This document shows positions 10,051 through 20,334 of a DNA stretch of 34,568 nucleotides, piece by piece (positions within the stretch are counted from its first letter, which is position 1; each line of letters opens with the position of its first letter). Location: contig JAHBMJ010000948.1 of NCBI GenBank assembly GCA_018398765.1, positions 3,769 through 38,336 of the forward strand, written 5' to 3'. The notes beneath the pieces were generated by a model, which saw only the letters and a list, made by a program, of their open reading frames with translations, made no database searches and was not told where the DNA came from. The DNA comes from Chromera velia (lineage: Eukaryota; Sar; Chromeraceae). Both the position numbers and the translations under genes were made by a program.

Positions 10051-13000
10051 TCCCTCTTGAACTCACCAAGCGCTGGACTGATACGCGGTAAGCCTCTCCA
10101 CAACATTTCAAACCGAATACTACAGCATCCACAGCGACACACACTATATATAGACAGTATTTTACGTTCCAAATCTTTAAGTGAAGGTAGAAGGAAGTCG
10201 AAAAACCAGGTGCTGAAGAATGACAAGAGGGGCTAAGTAGAGAGAAAGAAGACGGGCAAAAAGAGGTTCCTGCAGATCAAATTAACTGTTTTTCCTCTTT
10301 GTTAAGCGCATTCAGTCGTGGTGCGGCTTACTCCTGACTTTGTAAGGCGGCATGTCTTAACTTGCTACTGAGCTTGGTAGCATAGTCAAACAACGGAGCA
10401 ATTCAGAACAGCTTCACTTAGACGGTATGCTTTATCGCCTTCCTCGAAAACTATACAGATGATCGAATCTACATACAATTCCCCTCCATGTGTGTTTTTG
10501 CATATGTACCGATACATCAAGGTTAGACAAAAGGTGCATGTTCGCCATGCACGCGCTGTACATGCAGTTGCCGGAAAGCGCGGGTCCCGAAAGGTAAATG
10601 TAACCCGATTTATTGGTAATTCGAATTTTTTTTTTTTCCATAGGTGCGGCTAAGGGCCTTAACAGATACCATGGCCGGGGGCCACAGCATTAGGTATATA
10701 GAACCGAGATCAACATAATCTAACTGCATGTATGTATATGTTATAATCCCGTGTGCATGCATGTGCAGAACTTTTACCAAAGTTGCGTAACACACCTAAT
10801 ACCTAGTAGGTTAGTGCCTTAACCAGCCGTGTCGCGGTTCATTTAAACATCCGCGCAGAGCACAAACCTTGATTGTTTATGCAACCACGCGTGATATATA
10901 GGGCCCTTTACAGTGTTAGACCGTGAACTGCCCTCTAAGATGCACTCTTGCATATATAGCCGATTATATTTTTGTCTAAAAAAAATTTCAGCCATACATT
11001 AAATATAGCCGTTTTGTCACCCACTTCATTAATTTGCATGTTGCTCCAAAGATGTGCAATCATGCATAAATACAATCCACGACCACCAGCACCATATCTG
11101 TGACTTACTGCTCACACTAGCCTCATTTTTATATTGCTTTCATCTCACTGCGTACCCTCAATGCCTCTTATTCGTTTGCTTTATCCCACTGCACTTCATT
11201 CTCTCCTTTCCGCTTGTCTGTATCATTACACAATCCTCGTTGCATGATCTTCGTTGTCTGCATGCATCCTGCAGCTCTCCGACTGCCTAAAATGATGTGG
11301 TCGTGTTAGCTCACTGCGCTGATATGTTCACTTATGCAGGTCTGTTACTCGCATTCGATCATGCATTCACTCAATGTGTATATATTAATCTCTATTCATA
11401 TTATCACCGCTTGATCCCACAATAATTGGTTTCACTGTGTGCTTTCGTATGACAATGCACTGCCCTACCTATTTTGTTTCACTGTTCTTATTGCACCTTT
11501 GTATGCCACATCTCTCCCACTGTCATCTAAGTTGCCTCTTCGCCAAGCCTTTTGTGCTCACATCAGCTCTCACATCGAGTTTCATTAAATCTCAGTCTTC
11601 TCAGTTCAGTGCTCTGATTTCAATGTATGGCCTCTTCCCGCTGTATTCTTTCTAATGTTTGGTTCTCGTTTTTTTCTGCCCACAGCCATCAACTCATTGC
11701 TCTTATGCCCCAGCTATCACCCGGCGCAGACAGGTGGGCATGCAGGCAGGCAGGTAGGTAGGCAGATATGCCAAACAGCAGAATAGGCAGACCCATAAAA
11801 TGAGAGAATGGCACTGGCAGAATAGCAGAAAGGTAGAGAGACATGCAAATATGCAGACATAGGCACTGTCAGGTAGGGAGGCAGGCAGGCAGGCAGACAG
11901 ACAGACAGACAGACACACGGGCTAGTACTCTCTCGGTGACCCTGTTTGCTCATATCTCATCTCTTCGCTTGCATTTCACTTTTCTTATCTTGCCTTTCTT
12001 ATACCATTTCTCTTAATTCCAACCTCTTATCCGACTTCTCAGCTATACATATCTCTACATGCCACCTCACAAACAAACTATGAGTTTCAGAAGTCGCAAT
12101 CCCACTCTGCTTCGGAATCTGTCTTGACGTTTCCTTCCGGCATGACTCAGCGTATTCCTACCTACCTGCCTATTAGCTGTCGTGCAGGGATGCCTTCCTG
12201 TATGCCTGCCCACATTCTTAATTTTGTCTTCTTTTCTGAGTGTGCTCAAAGTTCTGCCTCCCTGTCTGTTTGACTGCTTTCTCATCATGCCAGCTAGGTG
12301 TCCATTCTGTCTGCTTAACTTAGTCTACTTCCCGAATTTTGATCTTTCTGTTACATTTTACTTATGTTCACTGAAAAGTTCTGACTGGGCCGCCCTATCC
12401 AAGGACTGTCTTTAACAACTTGCTATCCTAACAAGCTTCCACATTTCACTTTTCTGCTCTTCTATCTTTTCTCCTATTACCTCTTCTATCCTCTTTATCT
12501 GTTCTGTGTTTCTTCTTTCTTTCTGTCACTTCTTTCTTCATTCTCTTCTCCCTTTTCATTTCTCTCTCCGGACGTATACCTCTTATTTTACATATTTTTT
12601 CATAACAGTACCTGAAAGATATTTCAGGATAAGTTTCTTCGACACGATCGTACTCGATCATCAACATCGACCGCCATTTATTGAACATCGCTCTTTTATA
12701 CATTTTTTTTATGATGGCGCCTAAGTGGTATTACATGGTAAATTCCCTTTACTTGATCATACCTGATCCATAAGTTGATCATCAACATTGATCGGCATTA
12801 ATTTTTTGAATACAGTTATAAAAAGCTTTTATAATCAAGCTGTTTGAGAAAATTTAGGAAAATTTATATTAGATTACAAAACTTTTTTGACTGACTATTG
12901 ATCGATCGATGAGTTCCATAGTTGGTACACAAAGCATTTTTCAAAAAGTATCCTCTAAGAAAGGTTACAGAATGTGTTTAGCCGTAAGTCTAACGAATTT

Positions 13001-13706
13001 TAGAACATTTTATGACATAGCTCTTATTTAATTGACTAGTTGATTGATTGAATGCATAATTTTTTAAAGTTATAATGATGTTAAATGTATTCGGTTCAGT
13101 GAATGTGCTAATGAATGTGTAATTGATGGATTTGGATACCAATAGTAGCTCAGGAAAAGATTTAGTAATCAGACCGTAATACTGCATGCTTATGTTTTTT
13201 AACGTTTTCCTTTAGCCCGTATGTCATAATTAACATACTCACAAGAGTTGGGTGACAAGACCTTAGTCACTTCCGCGCGCGCACTCACTTGTATAGCAAA
13301 AGGCCGCGCAAATCGCGCGTATATCGACTGGCCCCGGAAAACACTGTCTGCAGTCTGTCGCGATGCTTGGGCCGGGGGCTCTTCGACACAACGCGGTCGC
13401 GAGTAGACGGTCCCATGCAGCCTTTGAGGCGAGCATTGCATGCATGGTGACGTGTGCAAACAACGGTTGTCAGAATTTTTGAAAATTTGCAGACGACTCC
13501 TCACATCCTTCAGAGACCGGGAGACCCACTTCCGTCAGAAGAACTCATCCAGTCCCTCGTTCAAAGGAAAAACACGAACCCGAGTCGCCCTCTTCGACAG
13601 TTGGGTTACTTACTTCAAGTTACTTGTCACTGTTGCACGTGCAGCTTGGTCTGTTGACTGACCTTCGATTTCACTGACTGACTGTGCACGAGCATTTTGA
13701 GGCAAG
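10051..13706. other. Gene-poor region upstream of isocitrate dehydrogenase
   Basis: No recognisable protein. 10051-12590 is mixed DNA with CATG-rich spots and pyrimidine-rich stretches. About 12590-13200 is AT-rich and contains an imperfect direct repeat, GATCATCAACATCGACCGCC near 12657 and GATCATCAACATTGATCGGC near 12778. About 13260-13450 is GC-rich with CGCG clusters and lies 250-450 bp before the dehydrogenase start, so it may include that gene's promoter or leader. The short open frames on both strands look like noise. Confidence 0.5.
11735..11917. repeat. Tetranucleotide (CAGG)n/(CAGA)n microsatellite
   Basis: GCAGGCAGGCAGGTAGGTAGG at about 11743-11763 and a longer GGCAGGCAGGCAGGCAGACAGACAGACAGAC tract at about 11879-11914, with related imperfect units between them. 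The cysteine-rich minus-strand open frames are translations of the repeat. Confidence 0.8.
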
Positions 13707-15227
13707 ATGACTGCACCCACAGACAAAATTAAGGCCCCCCCCATGGTGTACATTTCGGGGGAGGAAATGACCCGTCACGCCTGTCAGCTGATGCTTGACG
13801 AGTGGGTTTGTCCGTTCATTGACATTTCAGACTGGGAGTTCTTCGACCTGTCCTGCAAAGCGCGGGACGAGTCGGAGGACCAGGTCCTGAAGGACGCAGT
13901 CAAGGCCGGAGCCCGTATCGGCGCTATCTTCAAAGAGCCCACCATTACCCCGACCGCCTCCCAGGCTAAGGAGATGGGATTGAAGAAGGCGTGGGGGAGT
14001 CCGAACGGTTTGATGAGAAGAGGGTGGAATGGCATCACCATCAGCAGAGACACCATTCATATCAAGGGCATCAAGCTTGGCTTCAAGCGCCCTGTGCTCT
14101 TTGAGCGTCACGCGGTGGGGGGTGAGTATGGGGCAGCCTGGAAGACCACCGGGCCGGGTAAGCTCGAGACCCGGTTCTACTCAGCCAAGGTTCCCGGAAA
14201 GGTTGAGTGCGTTGAGGTCGACTCCCGTGACCTCTCAGACGACCACAACGTCTGTGTGGTTTACCACAACCCCCTTGACAATGTCAAGGACCTTGCCCAC
14301 CACTTCTTCAGCCGTTGCCTGGCTGCAGAAGTCGTTCCCTATGTCGTTACCAAGAAGACCGTATTCAAGTGGCAGGAGGGGTTTTGGAGCATCATGAAGA
14401 CCGTGTTCGATGAACACTACAAGGAAGGGTTCAAGAAAGCAGGGCTGCTCGACAAGTGTGGGGGGGACTTGCAGCATCTCATCTCCGATGCCGCGACGAT
14501 GCAGATCATCCGATGGACTGATGGGGGGTTCGGTATGGCTGCCCACAACTACGACGGTGACATGCTCACAGATGAGGTGGCCCAGGTTCACCGTAGCCCC
14601 GGGTTCATCACCTCCAACCTGATCGGAAAGGCCTCAGATGGCAGAACAATCAAAGAATTCGAGGCAAGTCACGGCACAGTAGCAGACCTCTGGTATGCCC
14701 ATCAGAGGGGAGAGGAGACCTCCCTCAACCCCCTAGGTCTGGCCGAGGCCCTCATGGGGGCGATGGAGCACGCAGCCAGTCTGCAGACTGCCAACCAACC
14801 CGAGATCTGCGATTTCGTTGACCGTCTCCGATCCTCCATCCACGAATGTTTCGCCTCCGGAAAGGGCACACGTGACCTCAGTGGCCCCACCGGTCTGACC
14901 ACCGAGCAGTTCATTGCGTGCGTCAAAGACCGTATCTGGAAGTCCCATGACCTCTCCAAGATGGACGAAAAAGATCCCATGGAGCAGATGGTGCAGAGAC
15001 GCCTGTCGGGCGATCTTCCCCCCATTCAGCCCGAACCCCCCACGAAGGACAACATCGACAGAGAGGTGTTGGAGAATATGTTCAACGACTTCGACCTCGA
15101 CGGAGACGGCATGCTCTCTCGCAGTGAGTTCGAGAGAATGGTCATTAAGCTCGGCGTGGCTCCCATGAAGGGGGACAAGGCCGAGAATCTCCTCGGGGGG
15201 GGGTACAAGTTCACTAGGGGAAACTGA
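13707..15227 (+). CDS. IDH: Isocitrate dehydrogenase (type II), probably NAD-dependent, with C-terminal EF hand
   Basis: 506 residues, no intron; an in-frame stop (13698) just upstream supports this ATG. It follows the eukaryotic NADP-IDH fold family: GEEMTR (18-23), TITP (79-82), the isocitrate-binding SPNG (98-101), Arg114, Arg134 in ERHA, catalytic Tyr141 and a Lys in VTKKT (214-218), and metal-binding NYDGD..TD (Asp285, Asp289). In the cofactor loop HGTV (322-325) is followed by Ala-Asp-Leu, where NADP enzymes have Thr-Arg-His; Arg and His there bind the NADP 2'-phosphate, and Asp is typical of NAD enzymes. After residue 450 comes a canonical EF hand, loop DLDGDGMLSRSE (463-474), absent from animal and yeast enzymes. 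I recall similar NAD-linked EF-hand enzymes from marine algae (Ostreococcus, Phaeodactylum). It oxidises isocitrate to 2-oxoglutarate. No obvious targeting peptide is visible, so its compartment is uncertain. Confidence 0.93.
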   Translation: MTAPTDKIKAPPMVYISGEEMTRHACQLMLDEWVCPFIDISDWEFFDLSCKARDESEDQVLKDAVKAGARIGAIFKEPTITPTASQAKEMGLKKAWGSPNGLMRRGWNGITISRDTIHIKGIKLGFKRPVLFERHAVGGEYGAAWKTTGPGKLETRFYSAKVPGKVECVEVDSRDLSDDHNVCVVYHNPLDNVKDLAHHFFSRCLAAEVVPYVVTKKTVFKWQEGFWSIMKTVFDEHYKEGFKKAGLLDKCGGDLQHLISDAATMQIIRWTDGGFGMAAHNYDGDMLTDEVAQVHRSPGFITSNLIGKASDGRTIKEFEASHGTVADLWYAHQRGEETSLNPLGLAEALMGAMEHAASLQTANQPEICDFVDRLRSSIHECFASGKGTRDLSGPTGLTTEQFIACVKDRIWKSHDLSKMDEKDPMEQMVQRRLSGDLPPIQPEPPTKDNIDREVLENMFNDFDLDGDGMLSRSEFERMVIKLGVAPMKGDKAENLLGGGYKFTRGN

Positions 15228-17971
15228 GTCGAAAGAACACGGAATTAAAGAGAAGAGGGGTAGGGACTTGTCAAATTGATGGTGTGTGGATGGGACCGTC
15301 CTTTTGGCAGGCGGGGAGAGGGTCGGGGTGGGCTTTGTTGGCTCTTGCATAATGGCCGAGGCCGTGAAAGGAAAGCGTGTGTGGCAAAGTTGGAGCCATG
15401 CGCACAATGAAAAGACCACAAATGTACTCCATGTGGGTCTGTCTGTCTTCCTTTGTGTCTGCATGTCGATCTGCAAATGAACAAACACATTTTGATGATA
15501 GGATGGATAAAGGGAGAGAAGGTTTGCAAATCGCTCGCGGCTTGGCAAACAGCTAGCAAGCACTGTGCATCCTCATTCTAGCTCACTGTCTCCCCTTCTC
15601 GACGGGCCCTTGTTCATCTTTCGATGTATGCTTTGTTGTCAGTCTTTCCCCTGCCTGCCTGTGCATGGCCTTTCTTCGATCGCATACATTCAGGCGAATG
15701 CACGGCATGCCGTAAGAGGAAGGTGAGAAGATCCAGTCACTAATGGAGACACGTGGCTGTTTGCTGAAAGACAGATAGATGTCCTGTGTGTAAATACGAA
15801 AGAATTGGTCCCCAATCTTTCTGCTCTCTGACCAACTGGCTGACTGACTTCGTTCGATTCGTTAAAGGAGGTGAGGAGTTGAATCGAAGGCAGGACAGAA
15901 AGAAGACAAGAGAAAGGCATTCAAGTTTCACAGAAGGGTTGCGAGGTGCCATGCAGGGTTGGTGGCAGAGTAATTAACGGAATTGAAAAAACGGAACGGT
16001 GTGAGTGTACATGAGCAAGTTAAGCAGAGAGAGGCAAGACACATTCAACTCGACCTTCTACGAGCAGATGATGGTTTTGCGTTGAACCCCGGATCATTCA
16101 TGACCAACGTCCATGCGTGCACAGTTTGACAGCTCGATTGACAAAGCCTGTCCTCACGAGCTTTCTTTTTTGAAGAAGGTGCGATAATGCATTCGCACAC
16201 ATGTGTTGCCCAGGGCCTTGTCTGCCTTTCTACGGGAGCCTTTGCCCTCGCCTCTGTATCGCAACTTGAAGCCCTCCAATGAGTCTCCATCTAAAAAAGT
16301 TGTGCGTATGTGGATGAGATGTGGGGCTTGTTGCAAATTATTTTTGATCAAAATTGATCAAAAAAGTCAGACATTCCGTAAAAAAACGGATCAGAGTCAT
16401 CAGACTTTTAGTAAAGTGACGAAAACTCTAATTAAAACATTTTATATTATTTTAAATGCATATTCTGCAGCCTACTGCTTAGTATTGATTAATACATACT
16501 AAAATTCGCTAGTAGTTTTTATGACCATAGCAACTTTTTTCTGTTTTTAGCTAGGCTTTTTGTTTTGTTTAACGTTGGAAAACTAATACAAGTATTTAAC
16601 TATCTGGGCGAAGCTTTTGACTAGAATTCCGATATAAAGACTACTATGAAGAATAACAGCAGCCGCTGAGCGGCCCTTACAGTCATAACGCACGTCACTG
16701 GCATGGTTAAACTTTAAAAGTAACTAAAAAGTCATAGTTATGGTTATGACATTGGTCATGCAATAATTAGAAAATGATATTAAATGCTGATAAGCTAGGT
16801 TTCAATAGCTATTAATAGTGTAAAACAATAATAATTTGAAAACAAATTGAAACGACAATCTTATAAAAATTCAGTATTTTTTATAAATAAATACATGTGC
16901 ACACTTATATTCAAACTAGAGTTGTTAAATGTCATTAGTGTCGTGTATCGATACTTTCAATTACTAAAGTGTCGACACTGACACTTATAGCGACACTTTT
17001 AAGCAAAGACGACATTTTTGCTAGTATGCAATACGTTTTTTGTACCGACCGTCCCCAACTATGCATATCTGTATATGCGGCTCCTTAAAAACCTGTAAAA
17101 AGCCTTTAAAAAGCCATTCAATCTTATTTATAAAACGTTTCATCAGTTTCAATTTTTGCTTAATTACCATATCTAAAAATCAATGAATGATTATAGTTTG
17201 AAGGTTTAAATAGTAGGAGGTTTGACTTAGCAAACTTTTTGCCTCATTATTGCCTCTGATAATGCCTTGTAGTATCAGGGAGGTGTATGTATTAAAGTAT
17301 ACACAGTTGTATATAACCAGCATGTATCACATATTTTAAGCCAGACTTGAACTGCATGCAAGTTCATATATGTTTGACATTATGTCATTGACCTCAATTG
17401 TTTTTAAAAACTGGCTGTTTCCTAGGCTGTTTCAAACATGTAAAACACCACAAGCTGCATGATAAATTATCAGCCGTAACTGGGCCGTTGCATGGGACAG
17501 CCGAGGGCGATGCTAGCGACAACGAATCGTCGATAATTAGGAAACGTAAGATCAAAAACGTATCCAAGGATAAATCGATCAAAGTATATATATAAATTAA
17601 TATAATTATAGGCATTGATATATATATCATTGTAGACCACGGAAAAAAACTAAAAAAAACCCAAAACTACCGAAAACATCTAACATCTGATATTAATCCT
17701 ATGCTATGCCATATACACGCGCATTTTTTCTAGCATTTTTGTAGAAGTATCCAGCTAGCTCTGGATATGGATAACGACGGCGCGTCTTAGTCATAGTCAA
17801 AGAGTTTTAATTTGTTGAACTTCTTGCTAGGTACGATGTACGCCTATAGATGCAGGCTGGTGGTTTGCGTTACGTGACGGTCACCCTATATTCTTCAGCC
17901 GGAAGAATGAGCCATAATCACTGGCAGCCCCGGCCAGCCTAGGCCCCCGCCCTAGCCCCAGCCTGAATGCC
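15228..17971. other. Gene-poor spacer with AT-rich block
   Basis: 15228 to about 16300 is mixed DNA, its first part presumably 3' UTR of the dehydrogenase. About 16310-17860 is AT-rich. A cluster of palindromes lies at 16937-16997: AGTGTCG, GTATCGATAC (16945-16954), AGTGTCGACACT (16968-16979) and CGACACT. A short GC-richer island at about 17400-17600 has an open frame of 65 codons with no recognised homology. From about 17920 a C-rich stretch leads into the 3' end of the methyltransferase gene. Confidence 0.5.
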
Positions 17972-19723
17972 TTATCCGAAACCAGAAGCTTCAAGAAGTC
18001 GCAACGGCAGATGGAGCACCATCGGAGGTCTGCTCAGGGCCCACTGGACAGACCAACTGAGGCCTAGAAGACCTCCGGGGGCTGCACCTGATGGAAGGGG
18101 AACGCCGTCGGATTTCGTCTTCTGCTTTATGTCTTTCGAACACGCTGAAGTATCTGCGCCAGTCTTTTCGTCTCCCTCACCATGTGTATCGGTGGCCTCT
18201 CTTTCATTCCCAGCAGAATTCCCCTGCTCTTCTCTCACAACATCAAGATTCATTGACCCAGACACAGATCTCTCCTCCCCCCTTTGTAACCGTGCAGAGT
18301 CGAGATTCCCTTCACTTACTCCCGCCCCCCCGGAGGCGATCCCTCTTCCATCTTCCTTTTTTGACTCCCCAGCAGCCCCACCCCCCACCCCCCTTCCAAA
18401 CACATGCAGCCGACCCGAGGCCTTGAACCCCAAACGCACAACAGTCGGCTTGCACAGCGACACAAAAGGCGACACAGTCACCCCCTCCCTCTCTTCCCCA
18501 ACAACCTCCCCACAATCCCCCAAGGAAATCCACCTACTCGACTTCACACCTGTGAGAAGAACTACCACCCCCCTGTCAGCCATCACTCTCTTCAATTCTG
18601 CAGAAGCCAGGGGATACAGCACTTTATTCCCCTCTTCACTCCCGTGCTGCACCCCGAAAGGCATGTCACACGCACTCGCATCAACCACACCCGGGCGAAG
18701 AGGCAGCCGCCTCACATCCCACAACACCACCTCACAAACAGACGGACACGCCCCCCTCCCCCTTGCTCCCTTGCGTCTCTGCAGTGCGCGAAGGTTCTCT
18801 AGAGCCCCCTGCAATTGCAGAGGGTCCGTATCACCCCCCAGGAACAGAGAGCCACCCGAACGACCAAGCAGGGAAATAGCCTCTGTCAGAACGACCCCAC
18901 GCCCACACATGGGGTCCATCCACACACCCAGACAACCAGAGCCCCTCCTCCTGTTGCTGCTTGTGTTGCCTGGCGTCTCACAGCTGCCCTCAGTTTGGGG
19001 CCCTGGCTCGACATGATCTGATCTCCCCACATGTCCCTCTTCCTCGTTCTCAGTCTCTCCTCTATCCTTCTCATCTGCTGACTGACGCACTTCCTTCCAC
19101 GCATTCGCACTCGCAGATGCCATTGCGAATGCCACACTGGGGTGCAATCCCGTTGTGCAGATGTACCCTTGTTGGATCTGCTGCCTCAGCAGGGGGACGC
19201 ACACGTCAGCAGTTTTGTCAGACAGGAACACATCCACCTGGAGGTCGGGGTCTGAGCAGTCAACCCGGAGGGAGGGAACCAGGGAAAGGAGCGTCTGGCC
19301 GACCATCCCGGCAATGGACTCCGATGTATGGGGGTGCCAACACTTGCCTGACCTCCGACACTCAACCTTGAAGGTCGAGGGCTCAGTCTGCCCTTTAAGC
19401 CCGAGTGCCTCACTCCATTCCAAAAAAACTTGGGCCCACTCGACTGCACTCACGGCTGACAAGAACCAATCTACCGGGTGAGTGCCCTGGAGCGCATCTG
19501 CTTGAGGCACATCCCCCCTCCAGACGCTCAAGAGAACGCGCTCTGCAGATTTGAGTTGACGAAGGTCGCACAGAGACGAGCGAGGGAGACGGAAGAAGGC
19601 CTTCCCCCTCTCGAACTCATCCATGTGGAACTCCTCCAGCTCTGGGGCAAGACTGCGCAGCTCCCCCTCGACCAGATTGAACAGGCCCTTCCTCTGGATT
19701 GTCACACAGAATCTGGAGGTCAT
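17972..19723 (-). CDS. THUMPD3: THUMP-domain RNA N2-guanine methyltransferase (THUMPD3/Trm14-like)
   Basis: 583 residues, no intron, from the ATG at 19721-19723; the frame extends to a TTG at 19738 but an in-frame TGA lies just upstream of that. A THUMP domain is at about 115-180 (TFKVECRRSGKCWH...DVFLSDKTADVCVPL), followed by TTGLHPSVAFAMA. The SAM-binding motif is DPMCGRGVVLTEA (270-282) and the catalytic motif DMPFG (353-357), followed by a conserved NKVLYP block. Family members methylate guanine N2 in tRNA (G6/G7) with TRMT112 as partner; that activity is inferred. An acidic, low-complexity insert (about 215-262) separates THUMP from the catalytic domain, and about 150 residues of Gly/Glu/Ser-rich, probably disordered sequence follow the catalytic core, making it longer than the usual 400-500 residues. 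Head-to-head with the glucoamylase gene, 611 bp apart. The exact family branch (THUMPD2 or THUMPD3) is uncertain. Confidence 0.87.
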   Translation of the reverse strand: MTSRFCVTIQRKGLFNLVEGELRSLAPELEEFHMDEFERGKAFFRLPRSSLCDLRQLKSAERVLLSVWRGDVPQADALQGTHPVDWFLSAVSAVEWAQVFLEWSEALGLKGQTEPSTFKVECRRSGKCWHPHTSESIAGMVGQTLLSLVPSLRVDCSDPDLQVDVFLSDKTADVCVPLLRQQIQQGYICTTGLHPSVAFAMASASANAWKEVRQSADEKDRGETENEEEGHVGRSDHVEPGPQTEGSCETPGNTSSNRRRGSGCLGVWMDPMCGRGVVLTEAISLLGRSGGSLFLGGDTDPLQLQGALENLRALQRRKGARGRGACPSVCEVVLWDVRRLPLRPGVVDASACDMPFGVQHGSEEGNKVLYPLASAELKRVMADRGVVVLLTGVKSSRWISLGDCGEVVGEEREGVTVSPFVSLCKPTVVRLGFKASGRLHVFGRGVGGGAAGESKKEDGRGIASGGAGVSEGNLDSARLQRGEERSVSGSMNLDVVREEQGNSAGNEREATDTHGEGDEKTGADTSACSKDIKQKTKSDGVPLPSGAAPGGLLGLSWSVQWALSRPPMVLHLPLRLLEASGFG

Positions 19724-20334
19724 CGCCCTAAATGTCAAGGAGAAGATTCACAATTAACTCATACACCCTCAAGCTCGCTCTGATCAATGGACCTGTGAGG
19801 GGAGCATGCCTTACAACCTGTCCGCATATCGAAATGATCTCCGATGGGACTGCTGCTGTTTCTGGTATTGAACGGATGATGAATGTCTTTCCTGCGCTTC
19901 TTGGGCATGGGGCAAGAGAGGCAGAAAGTCTGTTCTCTGTCATTCAGTCTCTCCGCGTCGATCATTCTCGGACCGTCTATGCGCCTGCCAGAGCTTCAGA
20001 AGGAGACGGGAACTCGCGAAGTGGCCACGGCATGCATTAATAATTGTCACGCAGCCAATGGCGGGGGCCATGCGTGCATGTCCAGTATCGGCGTCTAGCT
20101 CTTCGGTGAACTTACAGACTCAGACGGTTTTTCATGCAACCGTTCTTTCCACCACAGCTTCATTGCACCCTCGCAGGACACTGTGTCACAGCCACGAATG
20201 CTGACAACCTGACGAATACTATTTGTGGAAGGAATCAGACCCAGAACGTTCTTTTGTCTTACGAACTAAGTTGGGAGACGGCCCGAACCGTCGTGTAAAA
20301 TATTTTCTTTTTGAATCGATATTGATAACCGAAA
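19724..20334. promoter_or_regulatory. Divergent intergenic region (presumed promoters)
   Basis: 611 bp between the ATG of the minus-strand methyltransferase and the ATG of the plus-strand glucoamylase, so it must hold the 5' leaders and promoters of both. No TATA box or known initiator is clear. The short open frames on both strands match nothing. The role is inferred from gene orientation only. Confidence 0.5.

Noticed and set aside
9381-10091. 236-codon open frame through the minisatellite
   Set aside because: All three frames are open because the C/T-rich repeat lacks stop codons; the peptide only translates the repeat.
17398-17595. 65-codon frame in a GC-richer island of AT-rich DNA, with a Cys/His pattern
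   Set aside because: The Cys/His spacing does not match a BED or other known finger, there is no splice partner, and composition alone is weak evidence.
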